This document shows, piece after piece, positions 1-11,379 of a stretch of 64,000 nucleotides of DNA. A program made the position numbers and the translations under genes. Origin of the DNA: Novosphingobium panipatense (GTDB taxonomy: Bacteria; Pseudomonadota; Alphaproteobacteria; Sphingomonadales; Sphingomonadaceae); NCBI RefSeq assembly GCF_002149965.1, contig NZ_MSQB01000013.1, positions 105,769 through 169,768 on the forward strand. The letters run 5' to 3'. Position 1 is the stretch's first letter, and each line of letters starts with the position of its first letter. The notes below the pieces were generated by a model that worked only from the letters and a program-made list of their open reading frames with translations, was not told the origin of the DNA and did not search any database.

Positions 1-53
1 GGCGGCCCTCCCAGGGAAGACCGCCGCCAGAGACTAAACGTTCGTAGGAACGA

Positions 54-3000
54 TTAGAAGTTCATGGTGATGCCCGTGAACACGTAGCGACCCAGAACGT
101 CGTACGTACCCGGATAGGCGTTGCCGTTGCAGACCACGCTGGCGCAGGCGTTCGAGGTGACCAGCGGCGGATCCTTGTCCAGCAGGTTGGTCGCGCCCAG
201 GCGCCACGTCAGGTTCTTGCCGAGGTCGGCAGTCAGCGTCAGGTCGAAGTAGTCCATCGCCTTCAGCTTGTCGTCCAGCGAGTTCTGGTTGCGCAGGGCA
301 CCCGAAGCGTTGGTGATCAGCGTCGAGGACGGGTTCGAGAACTCAACCGTTGCCGAGGACAGGTGACGCCACTGCAGCGAAAGGCCGACGCCGTTCGACA
401 TGGTGTAGGTCACGCGGGCCTTGTGGCGCCACTTGGGCAGCGGGGTGCCGCAAGTCGGGCCGTAGTAACCGGCGCAGTTGTAGGCTTCGGTCAGGCCGTT
501 ATCGACGATGTAGTTGTTCAGCCAGGTACCGACGAGGCTGAGCGACACGCGGCCGGCATTGCCGATCTCGGTCGAGTAGTTGCCGTTGAACTCGAAGCCG
601 CGCGTCTTAACACCGCCCACGTTGTGGTAGATGTCTTCGACGTAGCCGCCCGAGGTCAGCCACAGCGAGCCCGAGGGATCGCGGTTCACGAGGTCGCAGG
701 CATCGGTGTTGCCCGAGCCGCAAGCCGCGAGGATCGCGTCCGCGCCGTACTGCTGGATGGCCTGCTTCACCTTGATGTCGAACCAGTCGACGCTGGCGGT
801 CAGGCCAGGGATGAAGCGCGGCTGAAGCACGACACCAAGGGTCTTGGTGGTCGACTTTTCCGGGTTCAGGTCGGGGTTGCCGCCGATCAGGCCGTTGTAC
901 TGGCCGGCCGGGTTGAGCGAGGTACCACCGGTCAGGCCCTGTGCGGCGCAAGCCGGCGAGATGGTGGTCTGGCCCGCGCAGGGGTCGGTCGTGCCGTCAA
1001 GCGCGACGATCTGCGGTGCGAACAGCTCCTGGATGTTCGGCACGCGAACCGCGCGGTTGTAGCCGGCGCGCAGACGGATGTCCGAAACCGGGGCAAGATC
1101 GACACCCAGCTTGTAGGTGCTGGTGTTGAAGGTACGGCCGTTCGAGATGCTGTAGTGCGAGTAACGATAGCCGCCGTTGAAGGACAGGCTCTGGATGAAG
1201 CTGTCCTGGATGACCGGGATATCGATTTCGCCGAAGAACTCGGTGACCTTGTAGCTGCCCGAGGTATCGACCGTGGGCGCGCCCTGACCGGTGAGATCGC
1301 CGGTGTTGAAGGCGTTGTCGGCCTTCAGTTCCAACGAGTCGCGGCGGTATTCGACGCCGAGGGCGACGTTGACACCATCCGAAGCCCAGGGCGACTTGAT
1401 GCCGTATTCGCCGAGCATACCGGTGAAGCTGGCGCTGGCGACCTGCTGCGAGGTCTGGCCCTTCATGAAGCCGGTGGCGGTCAGGTAGTCGAGCGAAGCC
1501 TGCGAGATGTTGCCGCTGAACACGTCGTAGGGCGAGCAGTTCGGATCCTGGCCGGTAACGGTGACGCGGCAAGCCGGGCCGTTGGCGGTCTGGACGACGT
1601 CAAGCGCGTTGGCGAGACGGGCAGCCGAGAACTCGTTCGAGTAGACCTGCGTGTAGTTGGTACGGCCGTACTGGTAGTAGGCATCGTAGGACCAGGCATT
1701 GCCCAGTTCGCCGCGCGAACCGATGACGGTGCGGAACGCGGTGTGCTGGAGATCGCTCTGGCGAGCACCGCCTTCGACGTTACGACGCAGGAGCTGCATG
1801 AACGCCCGGTTGTAGGTCTGGCCGGTGGTTGGGTCGGTGAAGGTCAGCGGCGCCGCACCGGGGTTGGTGTTGTAGTTGGCGCCGGCTGCCAGCGGGAAGT
1901 TCCCGAGGTAACCGTTGATCAGGTTGCTCGCCTGGCAGAGTTCGGCGCGCTGGGCGGCCGACATCAGCGGGTTGTCGCAGTTGATCGTCAGCGTGTTGCC
2001 GAAAGCACCCGAGGGCGCGATCTGCGCGACAGTGCGGTCATCCATGAACATGAATTCCATGTACGGATGGATGGCCTTGTTGATTTCGTAGTCGGCGAAG
2101 ACGCCAGCCGTGTAACGCTCGTCCGGGCGCTGATAGTAGTTCAGCGGGGCGAAGTTGTAGATGTTCTGGCCGCCCTGCGTGATCGTGCCGGCACCCAGAG
2201 CGCCGATCGTCGACGAGCTGGTGTTTTCGGGATCGTAGTACAGGACGTTGCCCGGCGCAGCCGTGGCCGAACCGCCGCAGCTGAAGGTGCCACGTGCGTT
2301 CACGCCGATCGAGCACGACGAATAGTCACGCTTGCGCTGAAGAACCGGGCTGGCACGGCGATAGCCGACATAGGCAGTGGCGTGGCCACGGCCGTCGTCG
2401 AAGCTGGTGCCGAAAGCGGCCGTGAGGTCGTACTGGCCGCCATCGGCGCCGCTGCCGCGCGGATAGCGGTAAGCCGGATCGCCTGCACGGGTATCGAGCA
2501 GGTCGTCGATGAAGCTGTTGTCGTTCTTATGGGTGTAGAGTCCGTAGTTGGCGTCGATCTTGAAGCCTTCGAACTCGTTGTCCATGACGAAGTTGACGAC
2601 ACCGGCCACGGCGTCCGCACCGTAGGTTGCCGAAGCACCACCGGTCAGAACGTCGACGCGCTTCACGAGCGCGGCCGGGATGAAGTTAAGGTCAGCCGCG
2701 GACGAGGTGCTGTTCGGGTCGCCCGTCATCAGGCGGCGGCCGTTGATCAGCACGAGGGTGCGCGACGGCCCGAGGCCGCGAAGGTCGACCGTGGCGGTGC
2801 CGGTGGCGCCGTTGGCGAGGCCCGAGCTCTGGCCGGCGACGACCTGCGGCAGCGAGTTCAGCAGGTCTTCCGTGCGGGTCGTGCCCTGCAGCTGGATGTC
2901 CTGCGACGTGACGGTGGTGATCGGTGCGATCGAAGCCTGGTTCGGCGCGACGATGCGGCTGCCGGTAACCACGATGGCTTCGCCGGTCGAGCTGTCGTCA

Positions 3001-3101
3001 GCGCCCGCGTCCTGTGCGTACGCGCCGCTGCTGAGCATGGCGAAGCCGAGCACCAGAGGTGCCGCACCTGCCTTCAACGCGGTGAGAGTTTGCTTGTTCA
3101 C
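54..3101 (-). CDS. TonB-dependent outer-membrane receptor
   Basis: Predicted 1015-residue TonB-dependent receptor that would import an unidentified ligand across the outer membrane. I place the start at a GTG at 3101: it follows an AAGGGACACA leader and opens a clean signal peptide cut after Ala-Tyr-Ala near residue 29. An in-frame upstream extension exists but would bury that signal. A TonB-box-like EAIVVTGSRI lies near residues 41-50. The plug domain (about 55-175) has the NGRRL and VDVLTGGASATYGADAVAGV signatures typical of large sphingomonad receptors. The rest is barrel, ending in Phe (TGITMNF). The stop lies 53 bp from the window edge. An imperfect hairpin at 1-25 could be its terminator, but the expected T-run would be outside the window. 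The substrate cannot be read from sequence. Confidence 0.93.
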   Translation of the reverse strand: MNKQTLTALKAGAAPLVLGFAMLSSGAYAQDAGADDSSTGEAIVVTGSRIVAPNQASIAPITTVTSQDIQLQGTTRTEDLLNSLPQVVAGQSSGLANGATGTATVDLRGLGPSRTLVLINGRRLMTGDPNSTSSAADLNFIPAALVKRVDVLTGGASATYGADAVAGVVNFVMDNEFEGFKIDANYGLYTHKNDNSFIDDLLDTRAGDPAYRYPRGSGADGGQYDLTAAFGTSFDDGRGHATAYVGYRRASPVLQRKRDYSSCSIGVNARGTFSCGGSATAAPGNVLYYDPENTSSSTIGALGAGTITQGGQNIYNFAPLNYYQRPDERYTAGVFADYEINKAIHPYMEFMFMDDRTVAQIAPSGAFGNTLTINCDNPLMSAAQRAELCQASNLINGYLGNFPLAAGANYNTNPGAAPLTFTDPTTGQTYNRAFMQLLRRNVEGGARQSDLQHTAFRTVIGSRGELGNAWSYDAYYQYGRTNYTQVYSNEFSAARLANALDVVQTANGPACRVTVTGQDPNCSPYDVFSGNISQASLDYLTATGFMKGQTSQQVASASFTGMLGEYGIKSPWASDGVNVALGVEYRRDSLELKADNAFNTGDLTGQGAPTVDTSGSYKVTEFFGEIDIPVIQDSFIQSLSFNGGYRYSHYSISNGRTFNTSTYKLGVDLAPVSDIRLRAGYNRAVRVPNIQELFAPQIVALDGTTDPCAGQTTISPACAAQGLTGGTSLNPAGQYNGLIGGNPDLNPEKSTTKTLGVVLQPRFIPGLTASVDWFDIKVKQAIQQYGADAILAACGSGNTDACDLVNRDPSGSLWLTSGGYVEDIYHNVGGVKTRGFEFNGNYSTEIGNAGRVSLSLVGTWLNNYIVDNGLTEAYNCAGYYGPTCGTPLPKWRHKARVTYTMSNGVGLSLQWRHLSSATVEFSNPSSTLITNASGALRNQNSLDDKLKAMDYFDLTLTADLGKNLTWRLGATNLLDKDPPLVTSNACASVVCNGNAYPGTYDVLGRYVFTGITMNF

Positions 3102-3546
3102 TGGTGTGTCCCTTTTTCTAAGACGCCAGTGTGTCCTCTGGCGCCTTGGATACTCCGGCCCGCAACCTTCCCCTGTAAGGATATTTCGCGAGACGGAAGA
3201 TGCGCTTTCATTACGCAAAGAAGGACTTGCTCAAAGGGCTTTGAAGGTTGCCCCGCAACATTCGCGAACGCTTGTGACAAATCCGCAACAAAGCTGCATT
3301 ATCCGGGCCGGTTGAGGCGCGAATCCAAGTTGGCCTGCGGAGTAAATTTCTGTTGCATGACGTGATATTGCCGCAACATCATTTCAGGCAAGCGCGACCT
3401 CGGTGACGCAATGCTGCAAGAGCACAGTCCGTGTCCTGTTGCGCCAGGACCTCGGCAAGAGCCCTTGCAGCAACCCGGAGCGACTTGCTACGAAACCGAA
3501 ACATTCTCGGCCCGACACTTCGGCCGGCAAAACAGGGGAAACGGCA
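3102..3546. promoter_or_regulatory. Divergent intergenic region with repeated CCGCAACA motif
   Basis: This 445-bp stretch separates the first receptor gene from the small exported protein and holds no convincing gene. The octamer CCGCAACA occurs three times on the + strand (3253-3260, 3283-3290, 3371-3378), and a related TGTTGCAT sits just before the third copy. The same TGTTGCAT occurs upstream of the second receptor (4285-4292). I infer regulatory sites, but I recognise no named regulator. Confidence 0.35.
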
Positions 3547-4101
3547 TTGAGCAAGGCACACCTGTCGGCAGCGGCGCTATTACTGCTTTTCTCCCAGACT
3601 GCCCTTCCTCCCCTGGCCTTCGCCGCCGACAAGGATGATGCGAAGCAGGAGCCGCCTGCTGCCTTTCGCCAGGTCGTAGCCTGTCGGAACGTGCAGGATT
3701 CCGCCCCGCGCCTCGCCTGCTACGACCAGCAGGTCGCCGCTCTGGAACAGGCGGCCACCAAGCGGGAGATCGTGATCGCCGACAAGAAGGCAGTCGAGAC
3801 AGCCCAGCGCGGACTGTTCGGATTCGCCACCCCCGTGGCGAAGCTGATGGGCTTCGGCGGCAATGACGAGGCGGCAACAGAACTCAAGGAAATCACCACC
3901 AAGGTCAGCGGCGTGGGCAGGAGCGGCTCCGGCTGGCTGCTCGATTTCGAGGACGGCAGCACTTGGGAACAGAACGACACCCGCGACTTCGTGCTGTCCC
4001 CTAAGGTCGGCAACGACGCCACGATCTCGCGTGGGATCCTGGGCACCTTCACCGTTTCCGTCAGAGGTCAACGGCCGATCAAGATGCGCCGGGTGAAATG
4101 A
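3547..4101 (+). CDS. Small exported protein of unknown function with a RLACYD motif
   Basis: Predicted 184-residue secreted protein. The chosen TTG start at 3547 follows AGGGG by 8 nt and begins a signal peptide (LSAAALLLLFSQ core, cleavage near the Ala-Phe-Ala-Ala before ADKDD). Reading from an upstream start would place a charged tail before the signal. After the signal comes a short cysteine motif (VACRNVQ then RLACYDQQ, two Cys about 17 apart), a coiled-coil-like alanine/glutamate stretch and a C-terminal beta-rich segment (WLLDFEDGSTWEQND to the end). The C...RLACYD pattern recurs in proteobacterial periplasmic proteins of undefined role. I cannot assign a function. It sits between the two receptors, but nothing shows that it works with them. 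Confidence 0.75.
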   Translation: MSKAHLSAAALLLLFSQTALPPLAFAADKDDAKQEPPAAFRQVVACRNVQDSAPRLACYDQQVAALEQAATKREIVIADKKAVETAQRGLFGFATPVAKLMGFGGNDEAATELKEITTKVSGVGRSGSGWLLDFEDGSTWEQNDTRDFVLSPKVGNDATISRGILGTFTVSVRGQRPIKMRRVK

Positions 4102-4108
4102 CCTGAAC

Positions 4109-4140
4109 CCTGCCTGAAACCCCGAAGGCAGGACATTTTT
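4109..4140 (+). terminator. Rho-independent terminator after the RLACYD protein
   Basis: Seven-base arms CCTGCCT and AGGCAGG (4109-4115, 4126-4132) with a 10-nt loop, followed by ACATTTTT. It lies 7 bp after the stop codon. Confidence 0.65.
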
Positions 4141-4216
4141 AGCGATGCACCGAAAATGCCATTATTAGCGCCGCATACGACATATTCCAAAAACCATAAG
4201 CCTATACATTATTGCT

Positions 4217-4236
4217 TTGTGACAATCTGATCACAA
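4217..4236. promoter_or_regulatory. Dyad TTGTGA-N8-TCACAA upstream of second receptor
   Basis: Perfect six-base arms separated by 8 nt, inside an AT-richer 380-bp gap (4102-4481) before the receptor gene. The half-sites resemble CRP/FNR-family sites, but the classical CRP spacer is 6 nt, so the regulator is uncertain. No other gene is visible in the gap. Confidence 0.4.
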
Positions 4237-4481
4237 CTATCCACATGGACATGTCGGAATACCGTTGAAAATGCGTAGTTCCGCTGTTGCATCTTCGCCA
4301 CAATGCGCTCCGCAATTCATCCCTTAGGGGTGTTTGCGATTGAAAGCCGGCGCCCTCGGCGCAAGAAATCCCTCCATGGCTTTCGCGTGCCTTCGCGCAC
4401 AAAGATTGCCGCATCCGGGTGTACGGCAGGTCTGGTCACGCTTCCAACCGTGCGCACGAAAGCAACAAGGGACACATAAAC

Positions 4482-7400
4482 GTGCAAAACTCTCTGAAGA
4501 AGGCTGCGCTGCGTAGCGCTGCCAGCCTGCCCGTATTCGCTCTGGCATTCGCCACGAGCGCTTACGCGCAGGAGCAGGCGCCTGCCGCGACCGAAGAGGC
4601 CGACAGCGCCCCCGCGATCGTCGTTACCGGCTCGCGTATCTCCACGCCGAACCTCGAATCGGCCAACCCCGTCGCCATCCTGACCGGCGAACAGGTGTTC
4701 AGCAGCGGCAACCTCTCGGTCGGCGACCAGCTGAACGAACTCCCGCAGCTTCGCAGCAGCTTCAGCCAGGCGAACTCCACCGCCTACCTCGGCACCCGCG
4801 GCCTCAACCTGCTCGACCTTCGCGGCCTGGGCACCTCCCGCACGCTGGTTCTGGTCAACGGCCGCCGCCACGTCGGCAGCGACGTTCTGGTCAATGCCGT
4901 CTCGGTTGACGTCAACACCATTCCGGCAGACCTGATCGAGCGCGTGGACGTGATGACCGGCGGCGCTTCGGCAGTCTACGGTTCCGACGCCATCGCCGGT
5001 GTCGTGAACTTCATCCTCAAGGAAGACTACGACGGCATCAGCTTCCGCGCCCAGAACGGCATCTCGAACTACAAGGATGCCGGCAAGCAGTTCGCGTCGG
5101 TCGTCGTCGGCAAGAACTTCTCCGAAGGCCGCGGCAACATCACCCTGGCCGCCGAATATTCGCACTCGGATGACTTCTACGCCTCGGGTCGTCCCGGCCT
5201 TCGCAACAACCGCGGCTGGGTCCAGACGGATACCGATGCCACCGGCGACGTCGTGAACGGCTCGAACGGCATTCCCGATCGTACCTTCTACAACGACATC
5301 CGCTCGGCCACGATCTCGCTCGGCGGCATGGTCGCCGCTTACGGCGCCGGCAATTGCGGCACCGGCGGAAACGGCCGCGCCTTCACCTGCAACTATCTGT
5401 TCCAGCCCGACGGCTCGCTCGTCTCGCAGACCGGCGAGCGCATCGGCATCGGCCCGAACGGCAGCTTCCTCGGCGGCAATGGCAACAACAACCGCGAAGG
5501 TCGCCTCATGGCCCTTTCGCCGGACCTGAAGCGCTACACCGTCAACCTGACCGGCCACTACGAGATCACGCCTGCTCTCGTGCCGTTCTTCGAAGCGAAG
5601 TACAGCCGCACCGACGCGCGCGGCTCGCAGAGCGGTCCGTTCTTCTCTCAGGGTGGTACCACGGGTGACCCGCGCGAGCGCGTTCGCCTCGACAACCCCT
5701 ACCTGAGCAACGACGCTCGCCAGACGCTGACCAACGCCTTCAACGCTTCGACGGTGAACATCAACAGCGGTGGCGCACTGGACGCCGATGGCCTCGCAGC
5801 ACAGCGTGCCGCGATCGCCGACGGTTCGTTCCAGTTCAATCTTCGCCGCAACTGGGTCGATTTCGGCGTGCGCGACGAAGAGATCAAGCGCGAGACCTTC
5901 CGCATCGTCGGCGGCCTCAAGGGCGATTTCAACGATGACTGGAAGTACGAACTTTCGGTCAACTATGGCCAGCACAAGGAACGCAACCTGATCCGTGGCA
6001 ACGTCAACGTCCAGCGCTACCTGCTGGCTCTTGACTCCACCACGGATGCGAACGGGAACATCGTCTGCCGCTCGCAGATCGATCCTTCCGCAGCGATTTC
6101 CTACGTCAGCGACAACGATCCGCTCCTCGCAGGCGACGTCGCGGCTTGCGTTCCGCTCAATCCGTTCGGCCAGGGTTCGGCTTCGCAGGCCGCGAAGGAC
6201 TATATCCTCACCAACAGCCTCGCGACCGGCAAGATGACCCAGTGGGACATCCTGGGTTACGTTTCGGGTGACTCGAGCCAGTGGTTCGAACTGCCCGGCG
6301 GCCCTGTGGCCTTCTCGGTCGGCGGCGAATATCGCCGTGAAACGGTTCGTTACGACCTCGACGACCTGACCCAGGCAGGCTACGCCTTCTACAATGCGAT
6401 CCCGTCGTTCACGGCGCCCGCGTTCGAAGTGAAGGAAGTCTACGGCGAAGTCCTGTTCCCGATCCTCAAGGACAAGCCCTTCTTCGAGAACCTGAGCCTG
6501 CGTGGCAACGGCCGCATCTCGGACTACAAGGGTTCCGCCGGCACGGTCTATGCCTACGGCGGCGAACTGGTGTGGAGCCCCGTTCAGGACGTCACCTTCC
6601 GCGGCACGTACTCGCGTTCGGTTCGCGCACCGAACCTGACCGAGCTTTACTCGGCAGCCGGCCAGAACTTCGCTCCGCAGTTCACCGACCCGTGCTCGGC
6701 CCGCAACATCAACGACGGAACCACCTATCGCGCGGCCAACTGCGCGGCAGCCGGTATCCCGACCAGCTACGACTACAACTACTCGTCGTCGCTGGAGATC
6801 GTCAGCGGTGGCAACCCCGACCTGCGTGAAGAGACTTCGGACTCCTTCACCGTCGGCACCCTGATCCAGCCGCGCTGGGTCCCGGGCCTGTCGATCTCGG
6901 TCGACTACTGGAACATCAAGGTCAACAACGTCATCGCCTCGGTCGATGCGCAGACCATTGCCGACCAGTGCTACGACTCGCCCAGCCTCGACAACGTGTT
7001 CTGCGGATCGTTCCAGCGTGCTGGTGCGAGCGGTGGACCGCGCGGTGAGCAGCCGTACCAGATCCTTGAAGGTTCGCTGCTGGCGAGCTCGCTCAACTAC
7101 GCAAAGCTCAAGGTTCGCGGTCTCGACACCCAGATCAACTACGATCATGCGTTCGACTTCGGCCGCCTGTCGCTGACCGCCTACTGGACGCACTACTTCC
7201 AGAACGACCAGTTCATGGATCCGACCAACCCGTCCTACAAGGATACTCTGCTCGACGAGCTGAACTATCCTTCGGACGCAATCACCATGAACGCCTCGTT
7301 CCAGACCGGCGCCTTCAAGCTGGGCTACCAGATGCGCTGGCTGGGCGGCATGTACCTCAACGAGTATGAGGACTACAATTCGGTCAACGGCGTACCGCCG

Positions 7401-7619
7401 CAGAACGAAGACTATGCGCCGATCAAGAAGTACCCGGATGTATTCTACCACGACATCCGCGCGTCCTACGACATCGACGACAAGTACACGTTCTACCTTG
7501 GCGTCGACAACGTCTTCAACAAGATGCCTCCGTACGGTCTGACCGGTATCGGCGATGGCTCGGGCGTCTACCCGAACATGGGCCGTTACTTCTACACCGG
7601 CATCACTGCCAAGTTCTGA
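4482..7619 (+). CDS. TonB-dependent outer-membrane receptor
   Basis: Predicted 1045-residue receptor of the same type as the one at the left edge. The start is a GTG at 4482, 11 nt downstream of AAGGGACACA, the same leader used by the first receptor. The signal peptide is cut after Ala-Tyr-Ala at about residue 29. A TonB-box-like IVVTGSRIST follows near residue 46, then the plug (NGRRHVGSDV, VDVMTGGASAVYGSDAIAGV) and a long barrel ending TGITAKF. It has its own strong terminator. A prolyl-hydroxylase-type gene follows at once, and oxygenase genes of that kind are often found beside TonB receptors in sphingomonads. The ligand is unknown. A link to peptide or modified-protein uptake would be inference only. 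Confidence 0.94.
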   Translation: MQNSLKKAALRSAASLPVFALAFATSAYAQEQAPAATEEADSAPAIVVTGSRISTPNLESANPVAILTGEQVFSSGNLSVGDQLNELPQLRSSFSQANSTAYLGTRGLNLLDLRGLGTSRTLVLVNGRRHVGSDVLVNAVSVDVNTIPADLIERVDVMTGGASAVYGSDAIAGVVNFILKEDYDGISFRAQNGISNYKDAGKQFASVVVGKNFSEGRGNITLAAEYSHSDDFYASGRPGLRNNRGWVQTDTDATGDVVNGSNGIPDRTFYNDIRSATISLGGMVAAYGAGNCGTGGNGRAFTCNYLFQPDGSLVSQTGERIGIGPNGSFLGGNGNNNREGRLMALSPDLKRYTVNLTGHYEITPALVPFFEAKYSRTDARGSQSGPFFSQGGTTGDPRERVRLDNPYLSNDARQTLTNAFNASTVNINSGGALDADGLAAQRAAIADGSFQFNLRRNWVDFGVRDEEIKRETFRIVGGLKGDFNDDWKYELSVNYGQHKERNLIRGNVNVQRYLLALDSTTDANGNIVCRSQIDPSAAISYVSDNDPLLAGDVAACVPLNPFGQGSASQAAKDYILTNSLATGKMTQWDILGYVSGDSSQWFELPGGPVAFSVGGEYRRETVRYDLDDLTQAGYAFYNAIPSFTAPAFEVKEVYGEVLFPILKDKPFFENLSLRGNGRISDYKGSAGTVYAYGGELVWSPVQDVTFRGTYSRSVRAPNLTELYSAAGQNFAPQFTDPCSARNINDGTTYRAANCAAAGIPTSYDYNYSSSLEIVSGGNPDLREETSDSFTVGTLIQPRWVPGLSISVDYWNIKVNNVIASVDAQTIADQCYDSPSLDNVFCGSFQRAGASGGPRGEQPYQILEGSLLASSLNYAKLKVRGLDTQINYDHAFDFGRLSLTAYWTHYFQNDQFMDPTNPSYKDTLLDELNYPSDAITMNASFQTGAFKLGYQMRWLGGMYLNEYEDYNSVNGVPPQNEDYAPIKKYPDVFYHDIRASYDIDDKYTFYLGVDNVFNKMPPYGLTGIGDGSGVYPNMGRYFYTGITAKF

Positions 7620-7642
7620 TCCTTGCGATCATGACTTCTCTG

Positions 7643-7676
7643 GGGGCGGCGGATTATTCCGCCGCCCCTTTTCTTT
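7643..7676 (+). terminator. Strong Rho-independent terminator after second receptor
   Basis: Ten-bp perfect GC stem GGGGCGGCGG / CCGCCGCCCC (7643-7652, 7659-7668), 6-nt loop, then TTTTCTTTG. It separates the receptor transcript from the hydroxylase gene. Confidence 0.9.
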
Positions 7677-7704
7677 GCACTTCGGAGCGGCCAAGAGACA
7701 CGCC

Positions 7705-8676
7705 ATGACCCAAGCCAGTGAACGCGCCCAGGCTGCGCTCGACAGTGGGCGGCAGCAGGATGCCGTCGCCATTGCCCAGGACGCTGCGGCGGGCGGCGAT
7801 GGGGAATGCCTTGCCATGCTGGCCCGTTGGCGGCTGATCGGCAGCCCGCTCCCGCGCGACTTGCCGGAAGCACGCCGCCTGCTGCGCGCCGCGACGGTCG
7901 CGGGAAGCCAGGACGCCGCGCTGATGGAGGCCGCGCTCACGGCCAATGGCACCGGCGCGCCGCAGGACTGGAGCGGCGCCATGACGATCTTGCGCGAGGC
8001 GGCCGAACACCATGGCGGCGCCGCGGCGGACGATCTCGCGCTATTGTCGCGCATGGATATCGATGCCGAGGGCTATCCCGTTTCTCTGCCGGAACCCGAG
8101 CGTCTCGGCAGCGGCTATCAGGTCAGGCGCTGGCGCCAGTTCCTGACGCCCGAAGAGTGCGCCCATCTCGCCATGTCGGTGCGCGATCTGCTGGCACCCT
8201 CGATCGTCGCCGATCCGCGCACCGGGCGCGCGATCCCGCACCCGATCCGCACCTCTTCGGCGGCGGTGGTCGGACCGACCCGCGAAACCCTGCCGCTTCA
8301 GGCCCTGATGCGCCGCCTTGCCGCCGCGACCGGCACGCGGGTGGAACAGGGCGAACCGCTCAATGTGCTGCACTACGCCCCGGGGCAGGAATACCGCGAG
8401 CACATGGACACCCTGCCCCATGTATCGAACCAGCGCACCGTGACCGCGCTGATCTACCTCAACACCGGCTATCTCGGCGGCGAGACGCGCTTCCCGCAGC
8501 AGAACCTCTCCGTGGCGGGCGGCGGCGGCGACATGGCTGCCTTCGACAATACCCTGCCCGACGGTTCTCCCGACCCCCGCAGCCGCCATGCCGGTGCTCC
8601 CGTTCGGCAGGGCGCCAAGTGGGCGGCGACGCGCTGGATCAGGGCGCAGCCCTTCGACGTCTGGAATCCCGCCTGA
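7705..8676 (+). CDS. Sel1-repeat / prolyl 4-hydroxylase-type 2-oxoglutarate Fe(II) oxygenase
   Basis: 323-residue protein in two parts. Residues about 10-120 look like Sel1/TPR-type helical repeats (LAMLARWRLIG, ARRLLRAATVAG, AMTILREAAE). Residues about 145-318 form a prolyl 4-hydroxylase fold. The iron ligands are visible as H233-x-D235 (YREHMDTL) and distal H295, and K305, ten residues further on, fits the 2-oxoglutarate-binding lysine. The enzyme should hydroxylate a protein or peptide using O2 and 2-oxoglutarate. It has no signal peptide, so it acts in the cytoplasm. The ATG at 7705 is the first good start after the receptor terminator. The helical repeats could hold the substrate. The substrate itself is unknown. 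Confidence 0.85.
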   Translation: MTQASERAQAALDSGRQQDAVAIAQDAAAGGDGECLAMLARWRLIGSPLPRDLPEARRLLRAATVAGSQDAALMEAALTANGTGAPQDWSGAMTILREAAEHHGGAAADDLALLSRMDIDAEGYPVSLPEPERLGSGYQVRRWRQFLTPEECAHLAMSVRDLLAPSIVADPRTGRAIPHPIRTSSAAVVGPTRETLPLQALMRRLAAATGTRVEQGEPLNVLHYAPGQEYREHMDTLPHVSNQRTVTALIYLNTGYLGGETRFPQQNLSVAGGGGDMAAFDNTLPDGSPDPRSRHAGAPVRQGAKWAATRWIRAQPFDVWNPA

Positions 8677-8693
8677 CCACCGCCCGGATATGA

Positions 8694-8723
8694 AAAGGGC
8701 CCCGGCATGACCGAGGCCCTTTC
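8694..8723. terminator. Bidirectional terminator between hydroxylase and clpB
   Basis: Stem AAAGGGCC / GGCCCTTT (8694-8701, 8715-8722) with a 13-nt loop between two convergent genes. Short T-runs appear on both strands. Confidence 0.75.
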
Positions 8724-8744
8724 CTGTCTATCGAGGCAGCGAAG

Positions 8745-11324
<2,580 letters not shown>

Positions 11325-11351
11325 GGTACGAATTGCCTCCTGATCTCGACC

Positions 11352-11379
11352 ATATAGTGTTGCATTTATGCAACACAAG
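11352..11379 (-). promoter_or_regulatory. RpoH (sigma-32) promoter of clpB overlapping a perfect palindrome
   Basis: On the minus strand CTTG (11379-11376), an 18-nt spacer and CTATATGG fit the alphaproteobacterial heat-shock consensus CTTG-N17/18-CYTATNT. The spacer is almost wholly a palindrome: nine-base arms GTGTTGCAT / ATGCAACAC around TT (11357-11376). It lies about 30 bp upstream of the clpB ATG. The rest of the 308-bp gap up to the next gene (11325-11632) shows no gene. Confidence 0.72.

Noticed and set aside
363..3365. A long open frame on the plus strand opposite the first receptor gene
   Set aside because: It has no start signal, no family motif and the amino acid use of a high-GC shadow frame; the minus-strand receptor is clear. 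The same applies to long frames opposite the second receptor (4317-7451) and the M16 peptidase (12321-15020).
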